64,000 nt of DNA from Kluyvera intermedia (GTDB lineage Bacteria; Pseudomonadota; Gammaproteobacteria; Enterobacterales; Enterobacteriaceae). Position numbers and translations under genes: made by a program. This document shows positions 35,684-45,985 of this stretch, in pieces. The notes beneath the pieces were generated by a model. That model saw nothing but the letters and a program-made list of their open reading frames with translations, made no database searches and had not been told where the DNA came from. Every line of letters starts with the position of its first letter. Position 1 is the stretch's first letter. The stretch spans positions 1,178,001 to 1,242,000 of the forward strand of contig NZ_CP139986.1 of the NCBI RefSeq assembly GCF_034424175.1, in the 5' to 3' direction.

Positions 35684-38131
35684 TTATTTCCCGAGCCTGA
35701 CACTTTTCAGACGCAACGCATTCACAATGACGCTGACGGAGGAAAGAGCCATGGCCGCCGCCGCAATAACTGGCGACAGCAGTATTCCATACACAGGATA
35801 AAGCAGACCTGCAGCCACAGGCACGCCAAGTGCGTTGTAGATAAATGCAAAAAACAGATTCTGTCGGATATTTTTCATGGTGATTTCTGACAGATGACGG
35901 GCCCTGTTCAGTATCATCAAGTCGCCTTTGAGAAGGGTGACTCCGGCACTTTCAATTGCCACATCTGTACCCGTTCCCATGGCTATACCCACGTCAGCCG
36001 CTGCCAGCGCCGGGGCATCATTCACACCGTCTCCGGCCATCGCAACCACATGGCCAGACGCTTTCAGTCGGGTTATCACTGCTTTTTTGCCATCCGGCAG
36101 AATTCCGGCTTCAACCTCATCTATTCCCAGTTTCCGTGCGACTGCTTCAGCAGTAAGCTGGTTATCCCCGGTGAGCATAACAATGCGGATCCCCGCCTGA
36201 CGCAAAGCTTTAAGCGCATCCGGCGTGGTTGTTTTCACGGGATCCGAGATAGCTATCAGGCCTGCAAGGTCCCCGTCTGTGGCCACATAGATAACGGTAG
36301 CGCCTTCCATCCGCAACGTATCCGCAACGGCCTTTTGATTATCAATAACGATACTGTTTTCCTGCATAGCCAGTTCATTACCAATAACAACCCGTTGACC
36401 TTCGACATCGCCTGAGACACCTTTACCCGACGGTGCATCGAAATGAGTGACTGCGGGTATTGCGATCCCCTTTTCCTGTGCTGCTTTAACTACTGCCATA
36501 CCCAGCGGATGCTGCGAGCCTTTTTCCACTGCGGCTGTTACACGCAAAAGAGATGTTTCCCCACCCGGATTGAGACTGATAATCCCTGTCACCGTAGGCG
36601 AACCTTCCGTGAGCGTGCCTGTTTTGTCGACAACCAGCGTGTCCACTTTTTCAAGACGCTCAAGGGCTTCGGCATTCCTGATTAACACCCCGGCCTGGGC
36701 TCCTTTGCCCACCCCCACCATTATCGACATCGGCGTGGCCAGCCCCAGCGCGCAGGGACAGGCAATAATCAGGACCGACACAGCCGCAATGAGACCGTGC
36801 GCCATCCTGGGCTCGGGCCCCCAGACAGACCAGATCACGAAAGCAACAACCGCGATAAGTATCACCAGAGGAACAAACCAGCCTGAAACGCTGTCAGCCA
36901 TTCTCTGGATGGGGGCACGCGAACGCTGTGCATCAGCGACCATCTGAACAATTCGTGAGAGCATTGTTTCATCACCGACTTTCTCTGCACGGATGATGAG
37001 ACTCCCTGTCTGATTAATGGTCCCCCCGATGACAGGGTCACCCTCCGTTTTGGTAACCGGCATAGATTCCCCGGTCACCATCGATTCATCAACGGTTGTT
37101 TTGCCTTCGATCACAATACCGTCGACCGGAATACTCTCTCCTGGTCTGATGCGGAGCTTATCGCCAGGCAGAACATCTTCCGCATTAATATCCGTTTCAT
37201 GACCGTCATGATCCAGCCGCCTGGCGGTTTTGGGGGCAAGATTCAGTAGTGCAGTAATGGCACCTGAGGTTTGTTCCCGTGCCCGCAGCTCAAGAACCTG
37301 TCCCAGCAGAACAAGCACCGTAATAACTGCTGCGGCTTCAAAATAAACGGCCACCAGGCCATCCATGTTTCTGAACGATGCAGGAAACCAGGAGGGGAAG
37401 ACGGTTGCAATGACGCTGTACACCCAGGCTACGCCGGTGCCCATTGCAACAAGGGTAAACATATTCAGGGAGCGGTTACGTAACGACATTCCGGCCCGGG
37501 CGAAGAATGGCCAGCCACACCACAACACGACAGGAGAGGCCAGAAGCAGCTGCAGCCATGTGTTGTACTGTGGCGGTACTGTATTCCTCAAGGCGGGAAA
37601 CAGATGAGATCCCATTTCGAGTACCAGAACCGGAAACGCCAGCAACAACCCCAGCCAGAAGCGTCTTGTCATGTCGCGAAGTTCATCACTTGGCCCCGTG
37701 GATGCCGTAGCTACGAGCGGCTCCAGTGCCATTCCACAGACAGGACAGCTTCCGGGACCACTGCGGCGTATCTCCGGGTGCATCGGACATGTCCACACAC
37801 CTTCAGAATTCTCTTTCTCCGCCTGGTGGTGAGGCTGTTTTATCTGATCAGGGCTGACTTCGTGATGATCGTGGTGATGGTGATGGGAATGTTCACTGGC
37901 ATCTTCGGTAAGATAACGATCGGGATGGGCTTTAAATTTACTCTCACAGCTGGCGGAGCAGAAATAAAGTTGATGGTCCTGGTATCGAATGCTGCTGTGC
38001 GCCCTGTCGGGCAGGATGGCCATCCCGCACACGGGATCTCTCACCTTATGCAATACGTGGCCCTCGTCCGGGGATAATGTCTGCTCAGAAGCAGTCTGGT
38101 TGTTGTGTTGCACTGCATTGTCATTTTTCAC
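35684..38131 (-). CDS. silP: Silver/copper-exporting P1B-type ATPase SilP
   Basis: An 815-residue ATPase. The N-terminus has a YHS domain (DPVCGMAILPDRAHSS..), a His run (HSHHHHHDHHEV) and a heavy-metal-binding element (WTCPMHPEIRRSGPGSCPVCGMALEPL-type, about residues 110-140). The core has the CPC transport motif (CPCALGLATP), the phosphorylated Asp in DKTGTLTEG and the hinge GDGVNDAPALAAADVG. It pumps Ag(I)/Cu(I) from cytoplasm to periplasm. Confidence 0.94.
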   Translation of the reverse strand: MKNDNAVQHNNQTASEQTLSPDEGHVLHKVRDPVCGMAILPDRAHSSIRYQDHQLYFCSASCESKFKAHPDRYLTEDASEHSHHHHHDHHEVSPDQIKQPHHQAEKENSEGVWTCPMHPEIRRSGPGSCPVCGMALEPLVATASTGPSDELRDMTRRFWLGLLLAFPVLVLEMGSHLFPALRNTVPPQYNTWLQLLLASPVVLWCGWPFFARAGMSLRNRSLNMFTLVAMGTGVAWVYSVIATVFPSWFPASFRNMDGLVAVYFEAAAVITVLVLLGQVLELRAREQTSGAITALLNLAPKTARRLDHDGHETDINAEDVLPGDKLRIRPGESIPVDGIVIEGKTTVDESMVTGESMPVTKTEGDPVIGGTINQTGSLIIRAEKVGDETMLSRIVQMVADAQRSRAPIQRMADSVSGWFVPLVILIAVVAFVIWSVWGPEPRMAHGLIAAVSVLIIACPCALGLATPMSIMVGVGKGAQAGVLIRNAEALERLEKVDTLVVDKTGTLTEGSPTVTGIISLNPGGETSLLRVTAAVEKGSQHPLGMAVVKAAQEKGIAIPAVTHFDAPSGKGVSGDVEGQRVVIGNELAMQENSIVIDNQKAVADTLRMEGATVIYVATDGDLAGLIAISDPVKTTTPDALKALRQAGIRIVMLTGDNQLTAEAVARKLGIDEVEAGILPDGKKAVITRLKASGHVVAMAGDGVNDAPALAAADVGIAMGTGTDVAIESAGVTLLKGDLMILNRARHLSEITMKNIRQNLFFAFIYNALGVPVAAGLLYPVYGILLSPVIAAAAMALSSVSVIVNALRLKSVRLGK

Positions 38132-38257
38132 AGTAACTCTCCTTATGCATACCGAAGCATCTTCTGTCTTCAGGGTATGTCATGGATGCGATTACCACGA
38201 ATATCGCCGGCACAGGAGTGCCTGCTACCGGCGTCCCGTTATCAGCCGTTCCGCTGA

Positions 38258-38698
38258 CTATTCGATTCGCTGGAAGACTTTTTTACTTCCATCCGGTGAG
38301 AATGCGATAACATCGTAAGCCTCTTTTCGGGCTCCCATCTCCATTCCAGGACTTCCTGCTGGCATACCGGGGGTGGCGAGACCGTATATACCCGAACCAG
38401 ACTGCATTGCCTTATGTATCGTTGTCGCAGGCACATGGCCTTCAATGATCAAATTACCGGCAACCGCGGTATGACAACTTCGTAGTCCTGCAGGAATAGC
38501 ATGCTTTTCTTTCAGGGCTGACAGCGCCTGATCATTCATGACGTGAGTTCGTACTTCAAACCCGTCTTTTTCCATCGCCTTGCCCCACAGGGAACAACAG
38601 CCACAGTTTTCAGATTTGTACATATCAATCACTTTTTCACTCGCCATTGCGGGCAGTGAAAGGCCGAGAGCCAGGGCCACCAGGACCACTTTTTTCAT
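38258..38698 (-). CDS. DUF411 periplasmic metal-binding protein
   Basis: A 146-residue exported protein with a signal peptide (MKKVVLVALALGLSLPAMA), a Cys cluster (ENCGCCSLWGKAM) and a second Cys in LRSCHTAVAG. The DUF411 family binds Cu(I) in the periplasm. It lies between silA and silP in sil operons (sometimes called orf105 or silG). The ATG at 38698 has AGAGG upstream; a GTG two codons earlier is an alternative. Confidence 0.85.
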   Translation of the reverse strand: MKKVVLVALALGLSLPAMASEKVIDMYKSENCGCCSLWGKAMEKDGFEVRTHVMNDQALSALKEKHAIPAGLRSCHTAVAGNLIIEGHVPATTIHKAMQSGSGIYGLATPGMPAGSPGMEMGARKEAYDVIAFSPDGSKKVFQRIE

Positions 38699-38784
38699 AC
38701 TCACCTCTGTATATTATCGATATAACCCCTGACGTCAGGATGAATCAGTACAGAAGGGCACCCACAGAGGATGCCCTTACAGGG

Positions 38785-41700
38785 TTATGACACGCTTTTT
38801 TTATGTCTGCGCAGCCAGATTAATTTGTAGGCGGCAGGAATTATGAACAGGGACAGCAGCGGAGCCGTGATCATCCCACCAATCATGGGTGCCGCGATAC
38901 GGCTCATGACTTCTGAACCTGCACCGGTTCCCCAGAGTATTGGCAGCAGACCCGCAATGATCACCGCCACGGTCATGGCTTTCGGCCGGACACGCAGCAC
39001 GGCACCATGATAGAGGGCTTCATCAAGACCTTCCGGTGTGAACGTCTCTTTACGGGACAATTCCGGGTGCGCTTCAATGGCATGACGCAGATACATCAGC
39101 ATGACCACGCCAAACTCTGCTGCCACCCCGGCCAGAGCGATAAACCCCGTTCCGGTTGCGACAGACATATGGAAGCCCTGCCAGTACAGGAACCATATCC
39201 CGCCAACCAGGGCGAACGGCAGGCTCATCAGGATCAGCAGGGCTTCATCAACCCGGCGGAATGCCAGATACAACAGGATGAAGATGATCATCACCGTCAT
39301 CGGCACCATCAGCTTCAGTTTCTTGTTGGCATGCTCAAGCAGTTCAAACTGTCCGGAGAATGACACGCTGGTACCCGGTCTCAGTTTCACTTTCTGACTG
39401 ATCGCCGTTTTAATGTCATTAACCACCGACACCATATCCCTGCCGCGCGCGTCAATGTAAATCCAGCTGGCTGGACGGGCATTTTCCGTTTTCAGCATAG
39501 TCGGCCCGGAAACGACCTTAATATCCGCAACATCGCCCAGCGTGATCTGCTGCTTCATCGGGGTCAGGATCGGCATCTGTTTCAGGGCCTGCGGGCTGTT
39601 CCGGTAATCCTGCGGATAGCGGATATTAATCGGGTACCGGGCCACGCCTTCAACCGTTTCCCCTACCGTCGCGCCGCCGATGGCTGATGAGATGAACAGC
39701 TGCACATCGCCCACCGTCATTCCGTAGCGGGAGGCTTTTTCCCGGTTGATATCCACATCAATGTAGCGCCCGCCTTCCAGTCGCTCTGCGAGAGCAGACA
39801 CTACGCCGGGTACGGTTTTGGCGACCGCTTCGATACTCTGCGCCGTTGCATCGATATCGGACAGAACCGTTCCGGACACCTTGATACCTATCGGGCTTTT
39901 GATCCCGGTTGAGAGCATATCAATACGGTTACGGATTGGCGGCACCCAGAGGTTTGCCAGCCCCGGTAAACGGACGGTCCTGTCGAGTTCTTCAATAATC
40001 TTGTCAATCGTCATGCCTGGACGCCACTGATCCTCTGGTTTGAGCTGGATCGTGGTTTCAACCATTTCGAGCGGTGCGGAATCCGTGGCGGTCTCTGCTT
40101 TACCGGTCTTGCCAAATACAGAGGCCACTTCAGGAACGCTTTTGATTAACTTGTCCGTCGTCTGCAGGAGCGCTGCAGCTTCAGCCGGAGAGACACCCGG
40201 CAGGGTCGACGGCATATACAACAGGTCGCCCTCGTTAATCTTCGGCAGAAACTCACCGCCCACCTGGCTCAGCGGCCAGATAACGGTGAAAATGGACAAG
40301 GCCGCAACCAGCAGGGTTGTTTTTGGCCAGTGGAGAACCCGCAACAGCAATGGATGATACGCTTTGATCAGTACCCGGTTCAGGGGGTTACTGGTCTCTG
40401 CAGGAATTTTCCCCCGGATCCAGAATCCCATCAGAATCGGAATGACGATGATGGCCAGCGCGGCCGCGCCCGCCATGGAGTACGTTTTCGTGAATGCCAG
40501 CGGGCCAAACAGACGTCCTTCCTGACCTTCCAGGGTAAAGATAGGAATAAAGGACAGGGTGATGATCAGCAGGCTGATAAACAGTGCGGGTCCCACTTCA
40601 ACGGAGGCATCGGTAATCACCTTCCAGCGGGTGGCGTTGTCAATCTGCTCACCCGGATGCTGATGATCCCACTCCTCAAGCCGCTTATGCGCATTCTCAA
40701 TCATCACAATGGCGGCATCCACCATCGCACCGACGGCAATCGCTATCCCTCCCAGCGACATGATATTGGCGTTCAGTCCCTGGAAGTGCATGACGATAAA
40801 GGCGATACACAGACCAAGCGGCAGAGAGATAATCGCCACCAGGGCAGAACGTACGTGCCACAGGAACAGGGCACAGACGATGGCCACCACGATAAACTCT
40901 TCCAGAAGTTTGGAACTGAGGTTATCAATCGCCCGGTCGATGAGCTGGCTGCGATCGTAGGTGGTCACGATTTCAACGCCTTCCGGCAGGCTGGCCTTCA
41001 GCGTCTCAAGTTTATCCCTCACTGCCGTGATAACGTCGCGTGCATTTTTACCCGACCGCAGGATCACCACGCCGCCAGCGACTTCGCCCTGGCCGTTCAG
41101 CTCGGCAATACCACGCCGCATTTCAGGCCCGGTCTGCACGCGGGCAACATCCCGCAGATAAACCGGCACGCCGTTCTCGCCTGTTTTCAGGACGATGTTA
41201 TTAAAATCATCAATGCTCTGAAGATAACCGCTGGCACGGACCATATACTCAGCTTCGGCCATTTCAACGGATGAGCCACCGGCCTCCTGGTTAGACGATT
41301 CAAGGGCCTGTTTCACTTCGGGCAGGCTGATACCATACTGAGACAGTTTTACCGGATTGACCTGAATCTGGTACTGTTTCACCACGCCGCCAACCGAAGC
41401 GACCTCAGCCACGTTCGGGATGGTTTTCAGCTCAAATTTCAGGAACCAGTCCTGCAGAGAACGCAGTTCTGAAAGGTCGTGTTTTCCGCTGCGATCGACA
41501 AGGGCATATTCAAATATCCAGCCCACCCCCGTGGCGTCCGGACCGATTTCAGAACTCACACCGGCGGGCAGTTTTCCCTGTACCTGGTTCAGGTACTCCA
41601 GCACGCGGGAACGGGCCCAGTACAGATCGGTGCCGTCTTCAAAAATGACATACACATACGAATCACCGAACTGTGAAAAACCACGCACGGTTTTTGCGCC

Positions 41701-41931
41701 AGGCACGGACAGCATGGTGGTGGTAAGTGGATAGGTGACCTGGTTTTCTACAATCTGCGGGGCCTGGCCGGGATAGCTGGTTTTGATAATGACCTGCACA
41801 TCTGACAGGTCAGGCAAGGCATCGACAGGCGTGTTAATAATCGTCCATGTGCCCCAGATGCTGAGAAACAGGGCCCCCATCATGACCAGGAAACGGTTGG
41901 CGACAGAGCGCCGGATAATCCATTCAATCAT
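38785..41931 (-). CDS. silA: RND silver/copper efflux pump SilA
   Basis: A 1048-residue heavy-metal RND (HME) transporter. Twelve helices in two halves flank two large periplasmic loops; SMAGAAALAIIVIPILMGFWIRGKI-type and VAVGAMVDAAIVMIENAHKRLEEW segments are HME hallmarks. It pumps periplasmic Ag(I)/Cu(I) outward through SilB and SilC using the proton gradient. It follows silB by 10 bases in the silCFBA operon and is full length compared with CusA (1047). Confidence 0.95.
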   Translation of the reverse strand: MIEWIIRRSVANRFLVMMGALFLSIWGTWTIINTPVDALPDLSDVQVIIKTSYPGQAPQIVENQVTYPLTTTMLSVPGAKTVRGFSQFGDSYVYVIFEDGTDLYWARSRVLEYLNQVQGKLPAGVSSEIGPDATGVGWIFEYALVDRSGKHDLSELRSLQDWFLKFELKTIPNVAEVASVGGVVKQYQIQVNPVKLSQYGISLPEVKQALESSNQEAGGSSVEMAEAEYMVRASGYLQSIDDFNNIVLKTGENGVPVYLRDVARVQTGPEMRRGIAELNGQGEVAGGVVILRSGKNARDVITAVRDKLETLKASLPEGVEIVTTYDRSQLIDRAIDNLSSKLLEEFIVVAIVCALFLWHVRSALVAIISLPLGLCIAFIVMHFQGLNANIMSLGGIAIAVGAMVDAAIVMIENAHKRLEEWDHQHPGEQIDNATRWKVITDASVEVGPALFISLLIITLSFIPIFTLEGQEGRLFGPLAFTKTYSMAGAAALAIIVIPILMGFWIRGKIPAETSNPLNRVLIKAYHPLLLRVLHWPKTTLLVAALSIFTVIWPLSQVGGEFLPKINEGDLLYMPSTLPGVSPAEAAALLQTTDKLIKSVPEVASVFGKTGKAETATDSAPLEMVETTIQLKPEDQWRPGMTIDKIIEELDRTVRLPGLANLWVPPIRNRIDMLSTGIKSPIGIKVSGTVLSDIDATAQSIEAVAKTVPGVVSALAERLEGGRYIDVDINREKASRYGMTVGDVQLFISSAIGGATVGETVEGVARYPINIRYPQDYRNSPQALKQMPILTPMKQQITLGDVADIKVVSGPTMLKTENARPASWIYIDARGRDMVSVVNDIKTAISQKVKLRPGTSVSFSGQFELLEHANKKLKLMVPMTVMIIFILLYLAFRRVDEALLILMSLPFALVGGIWFLYWQGFHMSVATGTGFIALAGVAAEFGVVMLMYLRHAIEAHPELSRKETFTPEGLDEALYHGAVLRVRPKAMTVAVIIAGLLPILWGTGAGSEVMSRIAAPMIGGMITAPLLSLFIIPAAYKLIWLRRHKKSVS

Positions 41932-41941
41932 CGTCGTCTCC

Positions 41942-43234
41942 TCAGTGCCCTGAATGCATATTTACAGGCTGGTCAGACATTGCTGGCATACTGCTTTCTG
42001 TTTTTTCAGGGTGGCGCATACGTTCCAGTGCGCCCGTAATATTGGCTTCAGAGTCAATGAGGAACAGGCCACTGACCACCACGGTATCGCCTTCATTCAG
42101 GCCGGAGCCGATGCCGGACTGTTGCTGTGACTCATGCAGAACGTGGATCTGTTTCGGCACAAACTTGCCTTCATCATCAACAGTAATCACGCGCTGTTCT
42201 TTGCCGGTATCGATAACGGCCTGGCTTGGTATCAGCAGCATCTCCTGGCTTCTGGTATTCAGTTTGAGATAGGCATTCATGCCCGGTTTGAGAAACTCAT
42301 CCTTATTAGAAACCTGGAGACGGACCTGAAGCGTACGGGTTGTCTGATCCACGCTGGGAAGAATGTTCCATTTTTCGACATGGAATGTTTTATCCGGATA
42401 AGCCGGTACCGAAATTTCAAACTGCGACGTATCTTTCAGCAGATAGGCGATAGATTCTGGCACTGCAGCGCTGATCCAGACCGGGTCCATCCCCTGAATC
42501 TGAGCCACCACCTTATCTTTCGAAATATTCATGCCGGTGCGCAGGTCAAATGCAGTAATGACACCATCAATAGGTGCTTTAATGGTAAAACGGGTCTGAA
42601 TGCTCCGGGTAGAACGCAGTCTCTGAATATCCTCTTCCGGCATACCTGCCAGGCGAAGCCGTTCCAGAACGCCTTTAATTTGCGTGGAAGTACCACCGGT
42701 GCTGGATAACAGAAGGAATTCACTCTGTGCTTCCACCCAGTCCGGAATGGTAATATCGATAAGTGGCGTCCCCTTCTTCACATGATCGCCAATCGTCATG
42801 GGGTAGACTTTTTCGACAAACCCGTCAGAACGCGCCTGCACAATAACAAACTGATACTCGTTATAGCTGACATTAGCCGGGATTGTCTGAGAATAATTCA
42901 GCATTCCTCGCGTGACTTTTTGCGTTTTTAATCCCAGATTCTGAACCTGGGTTGGGTCGATACGGATCCCGCCACTGCTTTTATCGCCACTGTCATCAGC
43001 ATATTTTGGCACCAGGTCCATATCCATAAAGGGCGATTTTCCGGGTTTATCAAATTTGGTATCCGGTTTCATTGGGTCATACCAGAAAAGCACCTTTCGT
43101 TCCGGTGCCTTTTGTTCTGTTTTTTCTGTCTTTTGTGCTGAGTTTACATACTGCCAGGCAGTAACCGATATCAGCCCCCCTGCTATGAGGCTGCTGATAA
43201 TTATTGCAGCATATTTTATCTTTAAAGAAGCCAT
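41942..43234 (-). CDS. silB: Efflux adaptor SilB
   Basis: A 430-residue membrane-fusion protein with an N-terminal membrane anchor/signal (AAIIISSLIAGGLISVTAWQ), a Met-containing metal site near YDPMKPDTKFDKPGKSPFMDM and the lipoyl/hairpin and beta-barrel domains of CusB. It accepts metal from SilF and bridges SilA and SilC. The C-terminal His/Met tail (MPAMSDQPVNMHSGH) is typical. Confidence 0.94.
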   Translation of the reverse strand: MASLKIKYAAIIISSLIAGGLISVTAWQYVNSAQKTEKTEQKAPERKVLFWYDPMKPDTKFDKPGKSPFMDMDLVPKYADDSGDKSSGGIRIDPTQVQNLGLKTQKVTRGMLNYSQTIPANVSYNEYQFVIVQARSDGFVEKVYPMTIGDHVKKGTPLIDITIPDWVEAQSEFLLLSSTGGTSTQIKGVLERLRLAGMPEEDIQRLRSTRSIQTRFTIKAPIDGVITAFDLRTGMNISKDKVVAQIQGMDPVWISAAVPESIAYLLKDTSQFEISVPAYPDKTFHVEKWNILPSVDQTTRTLQVRLQVSNKDEFLKPGMNAYLKLNTRSQEMLLIPSQAVIDTGKEQRVITVDDEGKFVPKQIHVLHESQQQSGIGSGLNEGDTVVVSGLFLIDSEANITGALERMRHPEKTESSMPAMSDQPVNMHSGH

Positions 43235-43347
43235 ACAATTTTCCGCTAAAAAATCAAAACACCTGGCATATGCGCCTGACGGTTAACTCACACATATACC
43301 TATGTGAATGTACAGGCGCACAGGATGTAATCGCTCCGGACAGCCAA

Positions 43348-43701
43348 TCAGGACTGCGTCACGTTAATGCTTTTAAGTAAAGAAATATTACCCTGCTGAA
43401 TAAACGAGAAATCGACATGGTTGCCGGTTTTCAGGGCATTGATAGCGTCGTCTGCATTAACAAAAGTGAAGCGCATGGTCATTGCAGGCCAGCCCACCGC
43501 AGGGATTGCTTCGTGCGAAATGGTGATTTTTTTACTATTTATATCAATTTCTTTAACGACACCGGTGCCCTTGATAACCTGCTGTACCGAAGCATCACTG
43601 GCAGTATTCATATCGCCATGCTGATGTGTTTCAGCATGAAGACCGGCAGAAAACATGACAGAGAAGGCACCAAATAAAACGGCTTTAAGTGAATTACGCA
43701 T
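43348..43701 (-). CDS. silF: Periplasmic silver chaperone SilF
   Basis: A 117-residue CusF-like protein with a signal peptide ending near GLHA and the metal site H..W..M.M visible in ISHEAIPAVGWPAMTMRF (cation-pi Trp with two Met and a His). It carries Ag(I)/Cu(I) to SilB. It lies between silC and silB in the operon, with a 113-base gap before silB. Confidence 0.94.
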   Translation of the reverse strand: MRNSLKAVLFGAFSVMFSAGLHAETHQHGDMNTASDASVQQVIKGTGVVKEIDINSKKITISHEAIPAVGWPAMTMRFTFVNADDAINALKTGNHVDFSFIQQGNISLLKSINVTQS

Positions 43702-43729
43702 TTTAAATTTCCTGATTAATGAAATAAAT

Positions 43730-45115
43730 TTACTCTACCCAACCGCCACCCAGTGCGGTAAACAGATTAATTTCGTTAACCTGCCGGGAATAGGTAAGAT
43801 CGAGAATGGTTTGCTGCGTAGCGAAGAGAGAACGCTCTGCATCCAGCACTTCAATGTAACTGACAGCACCACTGGAATATAATCCTCTGGCACGCTGGAG
43901 AGTTATCTGAAGTGAATCAAGATAACGCTGCTGTGACTCAAGTTGCTGGCTAAGGCTGTCGCGCAGCGCAAGCGTGTCGGAAACATCCTTAAAGGCTGAC
44001 TGAATTTTTTGTTCGTAATTAACCACCGACTGTTGCTGGCGAATTTCAGCCAGCTTCAGATTGGCTTTATTCCTGCCAGCATTAAATATAGGAATTTCAA
44101 TTTTAGGGATAAAATTCCACATTCCACTTCCTGACGTAAACAGGCTGGACAGCTCCGTACTGCTTGCGGAAAGGCCACTGGTCAGGGTAATGGACGGGAA
44201 AAAGGCCGCCCGCGCTGCGCCAATATTCGCATCAGCCGCTTTCAGCTGGTATTCCGCCTCCATAATATCCGGTCGCTGCAGCAAAATTTGTGACGACAGG
44301 TTTGATGGCAGTTTAACTGGCGCGATCTCACCGCCTTTCATCCCTTTTTCTGGCGGCAGTGCACGGTACGTTCCCAGCACCAGTTGCAGGGCATTGTTTG
44401 CCTGAGCCAGATCGCCTTCTCGTTTGGCTATCTCAGCGCGGGTACTTTCGATTTGTCCCCTGGCCTGTTCAAGCGCCAGCACATTCGTACTCCCGGTCAC
44501 GAGCTGTTGCTCAACGAAAGCATAGGACTGTTCGTAATTTTTCAGCGTTTCCCGCGCGATACGGAGTTGTTCATACGCCAGTTGCTGGCTGAAATAGCTT
44601 TGTGAAACGCTGGAGACCAGCAGGATATGTACAGCCCGACGGGCTTCTTCGCTGGCAAAGTAGTTCTGGCGATCAGCGTCACTCATGTTCTTGAGCTTGC
44701 CGAAAAAATCGAGCTCATAGCGGAGTTCCAGACCCGCGTCGTACTTCTGTGTGGTCGGCTTGTCGCCTTTCAGACCACCGCTGTAGGTGATCCCGGATGA
44801 GGCATTCAGCTGGGGATAACGATCTGCATCCGTGACGTTGAACTGGGCCCGGGCCTCTTCAACCTTCAGGGCAGCCATTCTCAAATTACGGTTATTAGCA
44901 AGGGCTTCCCCGATCAGCCGGGTAACCTGGGGATCGACAAAAAAGTTACGCCAGCCCGTATCCTGATAACCATTCACTGCTGGCGTCAGGCTGTTTCGGG
45001 ACAGTGAAAACTGCTGGGGTACCGGTGCTGCCGGGCGCTGATATTCAGGTGCCAGAGAGACACAACCAGCCAGGATGAATATCGTGCTGATGCTGAGTAA
45101 TTTTAATTTGAACAT
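43730..45115 (-). CDS. silC: Outer-membrane efflux channel SilC
   Basis: A 461-residue TolC/CusC-type lipoprotein. The lipobox LAGC (residues about 14-17) gives an N-terminal lipid anchor, and two OEP domains with long coiled-coil helices follow. It forms the trimeric exit duct for SilBA. First gene of silCFBA, divergent from silRS across a shared metal box. Confidence 0.94.
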   Translation of the reverse strand: MFKLKLLSISTIFILAGCVSLAPEYQRPAAPVPQQFSLSRNSLTPAVNGYQDTGWRNFFVDPQVTRLIGEALANNRNLRMAALKVEEARAQFNVTDADRYPQLNASSGITYSGGLKGDKPTTQKYDAGLELRYELDFFGKLKNMSDADRQNYFASEEARRAVHILLVSSVSQSYFSQQLAYEQLRIARETLKNYEQSYAFVEQQLVTGSTNVLALEQARGQIESTRAEIAKREGDLAQANNALQLVLGTYRALPPEKGMKGGEIAPVKLPSNLSSQILLQRPDIMEAEYQLKAADANIGAARAAFFPSITLTSGLSASSTELSSLFTSGSGMWNFIPKIEIPIFNAGRNKANLKLAEIRQQQSVVNYEQKIQSAFKDVSDTLALRDSLSQQLESQQRYLDSLQITLQRARGLYSSGAVSYIEVLDAERSLFATQQTILDLTYSRQVNEINLFTALGGGWVE

Positions 45116-45217
45116 AACGCTTCTCGTCCAGGCAGACCTGGTAAATGGTTCAAATGAAGTTCAGAGTATTACCAGGGTTACTTTACAGAATGCACTCTGT
45201 TTGTCGGGTGACAGAAT

Positions 45218-45235
45218 AATGACAATGTTGTCATT
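45218..45235. promoter_or_regulatory. SilR/CusR box between silC and silR
   Basis: AATGACAATGTTGTCATT is a near-perfect dyad and matches the CusR copper box. It lies 67 bases before silR and about 100 before silC, and probably controls both directions. Confidence 0.85.
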
Positions 45236-45304
45236 TTTACGGTAATTCGTTGATTACGATCGTGTGCGCAATAGAATGACATTAGCAGCCAGACGGGGAG
45301 CAAG

Positions 45305-45985
45305 ATGAAAATATTGATCGTCGAAGACGAAATTAAAACAGGTGAATATCTCAGCAAAGGGCTTACAGAGGCAGGGTTCGTAGTGGATCACGCTGATAAT
45401 GGTCTTACCGGATATCATCTCGCCATGACAGCCGAGTATGATTTAGTCATTCTGGACATCATGCTGCCTGATGTGAACGGCTGGGATATCATCCGCATGC
45501 TGCGCACTGCCGGAAAGGGTATGCCGGTCTTACTACTGACGGCCCTCGGCACGATCGAACACAGGGTCAAAGGACTGGAACTGGGTGCGGACGATTATCT
45601 GGTTAAACCCTTTGCGTTTGCCGAACTGCTCGCCCGGGTAAGGACCCTACTGAGGCGGGGAAACACGCTGATCACGGAAAGTCAGTTTAAGGTGGCTGAC
45701 CTCTCGGTTGATCTCGTCTCCAGAAAAGTCAGTCGCGCCGGAAACCGCATTGTGCTCACCAGTAAAGAGTTCAGCCTGCTGGAATTTTTCATTCGCCATC
45801 AGGGAGAGGTTCTTCCCCGCTCCCTGATTGCCTCTCAGGTCTGGGACATGAATTTTGACAGCGACACTAATGCGATCGATGTCGCCGTAAAGCGACTCCG
45901 CGCTAAAATAGACAACGATTACGAGACAAAGCTGATCCAGACAGTCCGGGGCGTGGGCTACATGCTGGAGGTCCCGGATGCATAG
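45305..45985 (+). CDS. silR: Silver response regulator SilR
   Basis: A 226-residue OmpR-family regulator with the phosphoacceptor in YDLVILDIMLPDVNG, the Lys in GADDYLVKPFAF and a C-terminal winged helix ending RGVGYMLEVPDA. It activates silCFBA and silE. It overlaps silS by 8 bases. Confidence 0.95.
   Translation: MKILIVEDEIKTGEYLSKGLTEAGFVVDHADNGLTGYHLAMTAEYDLVILDIMLPDVNGWDIIRMLRTAGKGMPVLLLTALGTIEHRVKGLELGADDYLVKPFAFAELLARVRTLLRRGNTLITESQFKVADLSVDLVSRKVSRAGNRIVLTSKEFSLLEFFIRHQGEVLPRSLIASQVWDMNFDSDTNAIDVAVKRLRAKIDNDYETKLIQTVRGVGYMLEVPDA

Noticed and set aside
40330..41274. Long open frame (314 codons) on the plus strand
   Set aside because: It lies wholly opposite silA, which has clear RND motifs. 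Low-complexity His/Arg/Gln-rich text indicates an antisense shadow.
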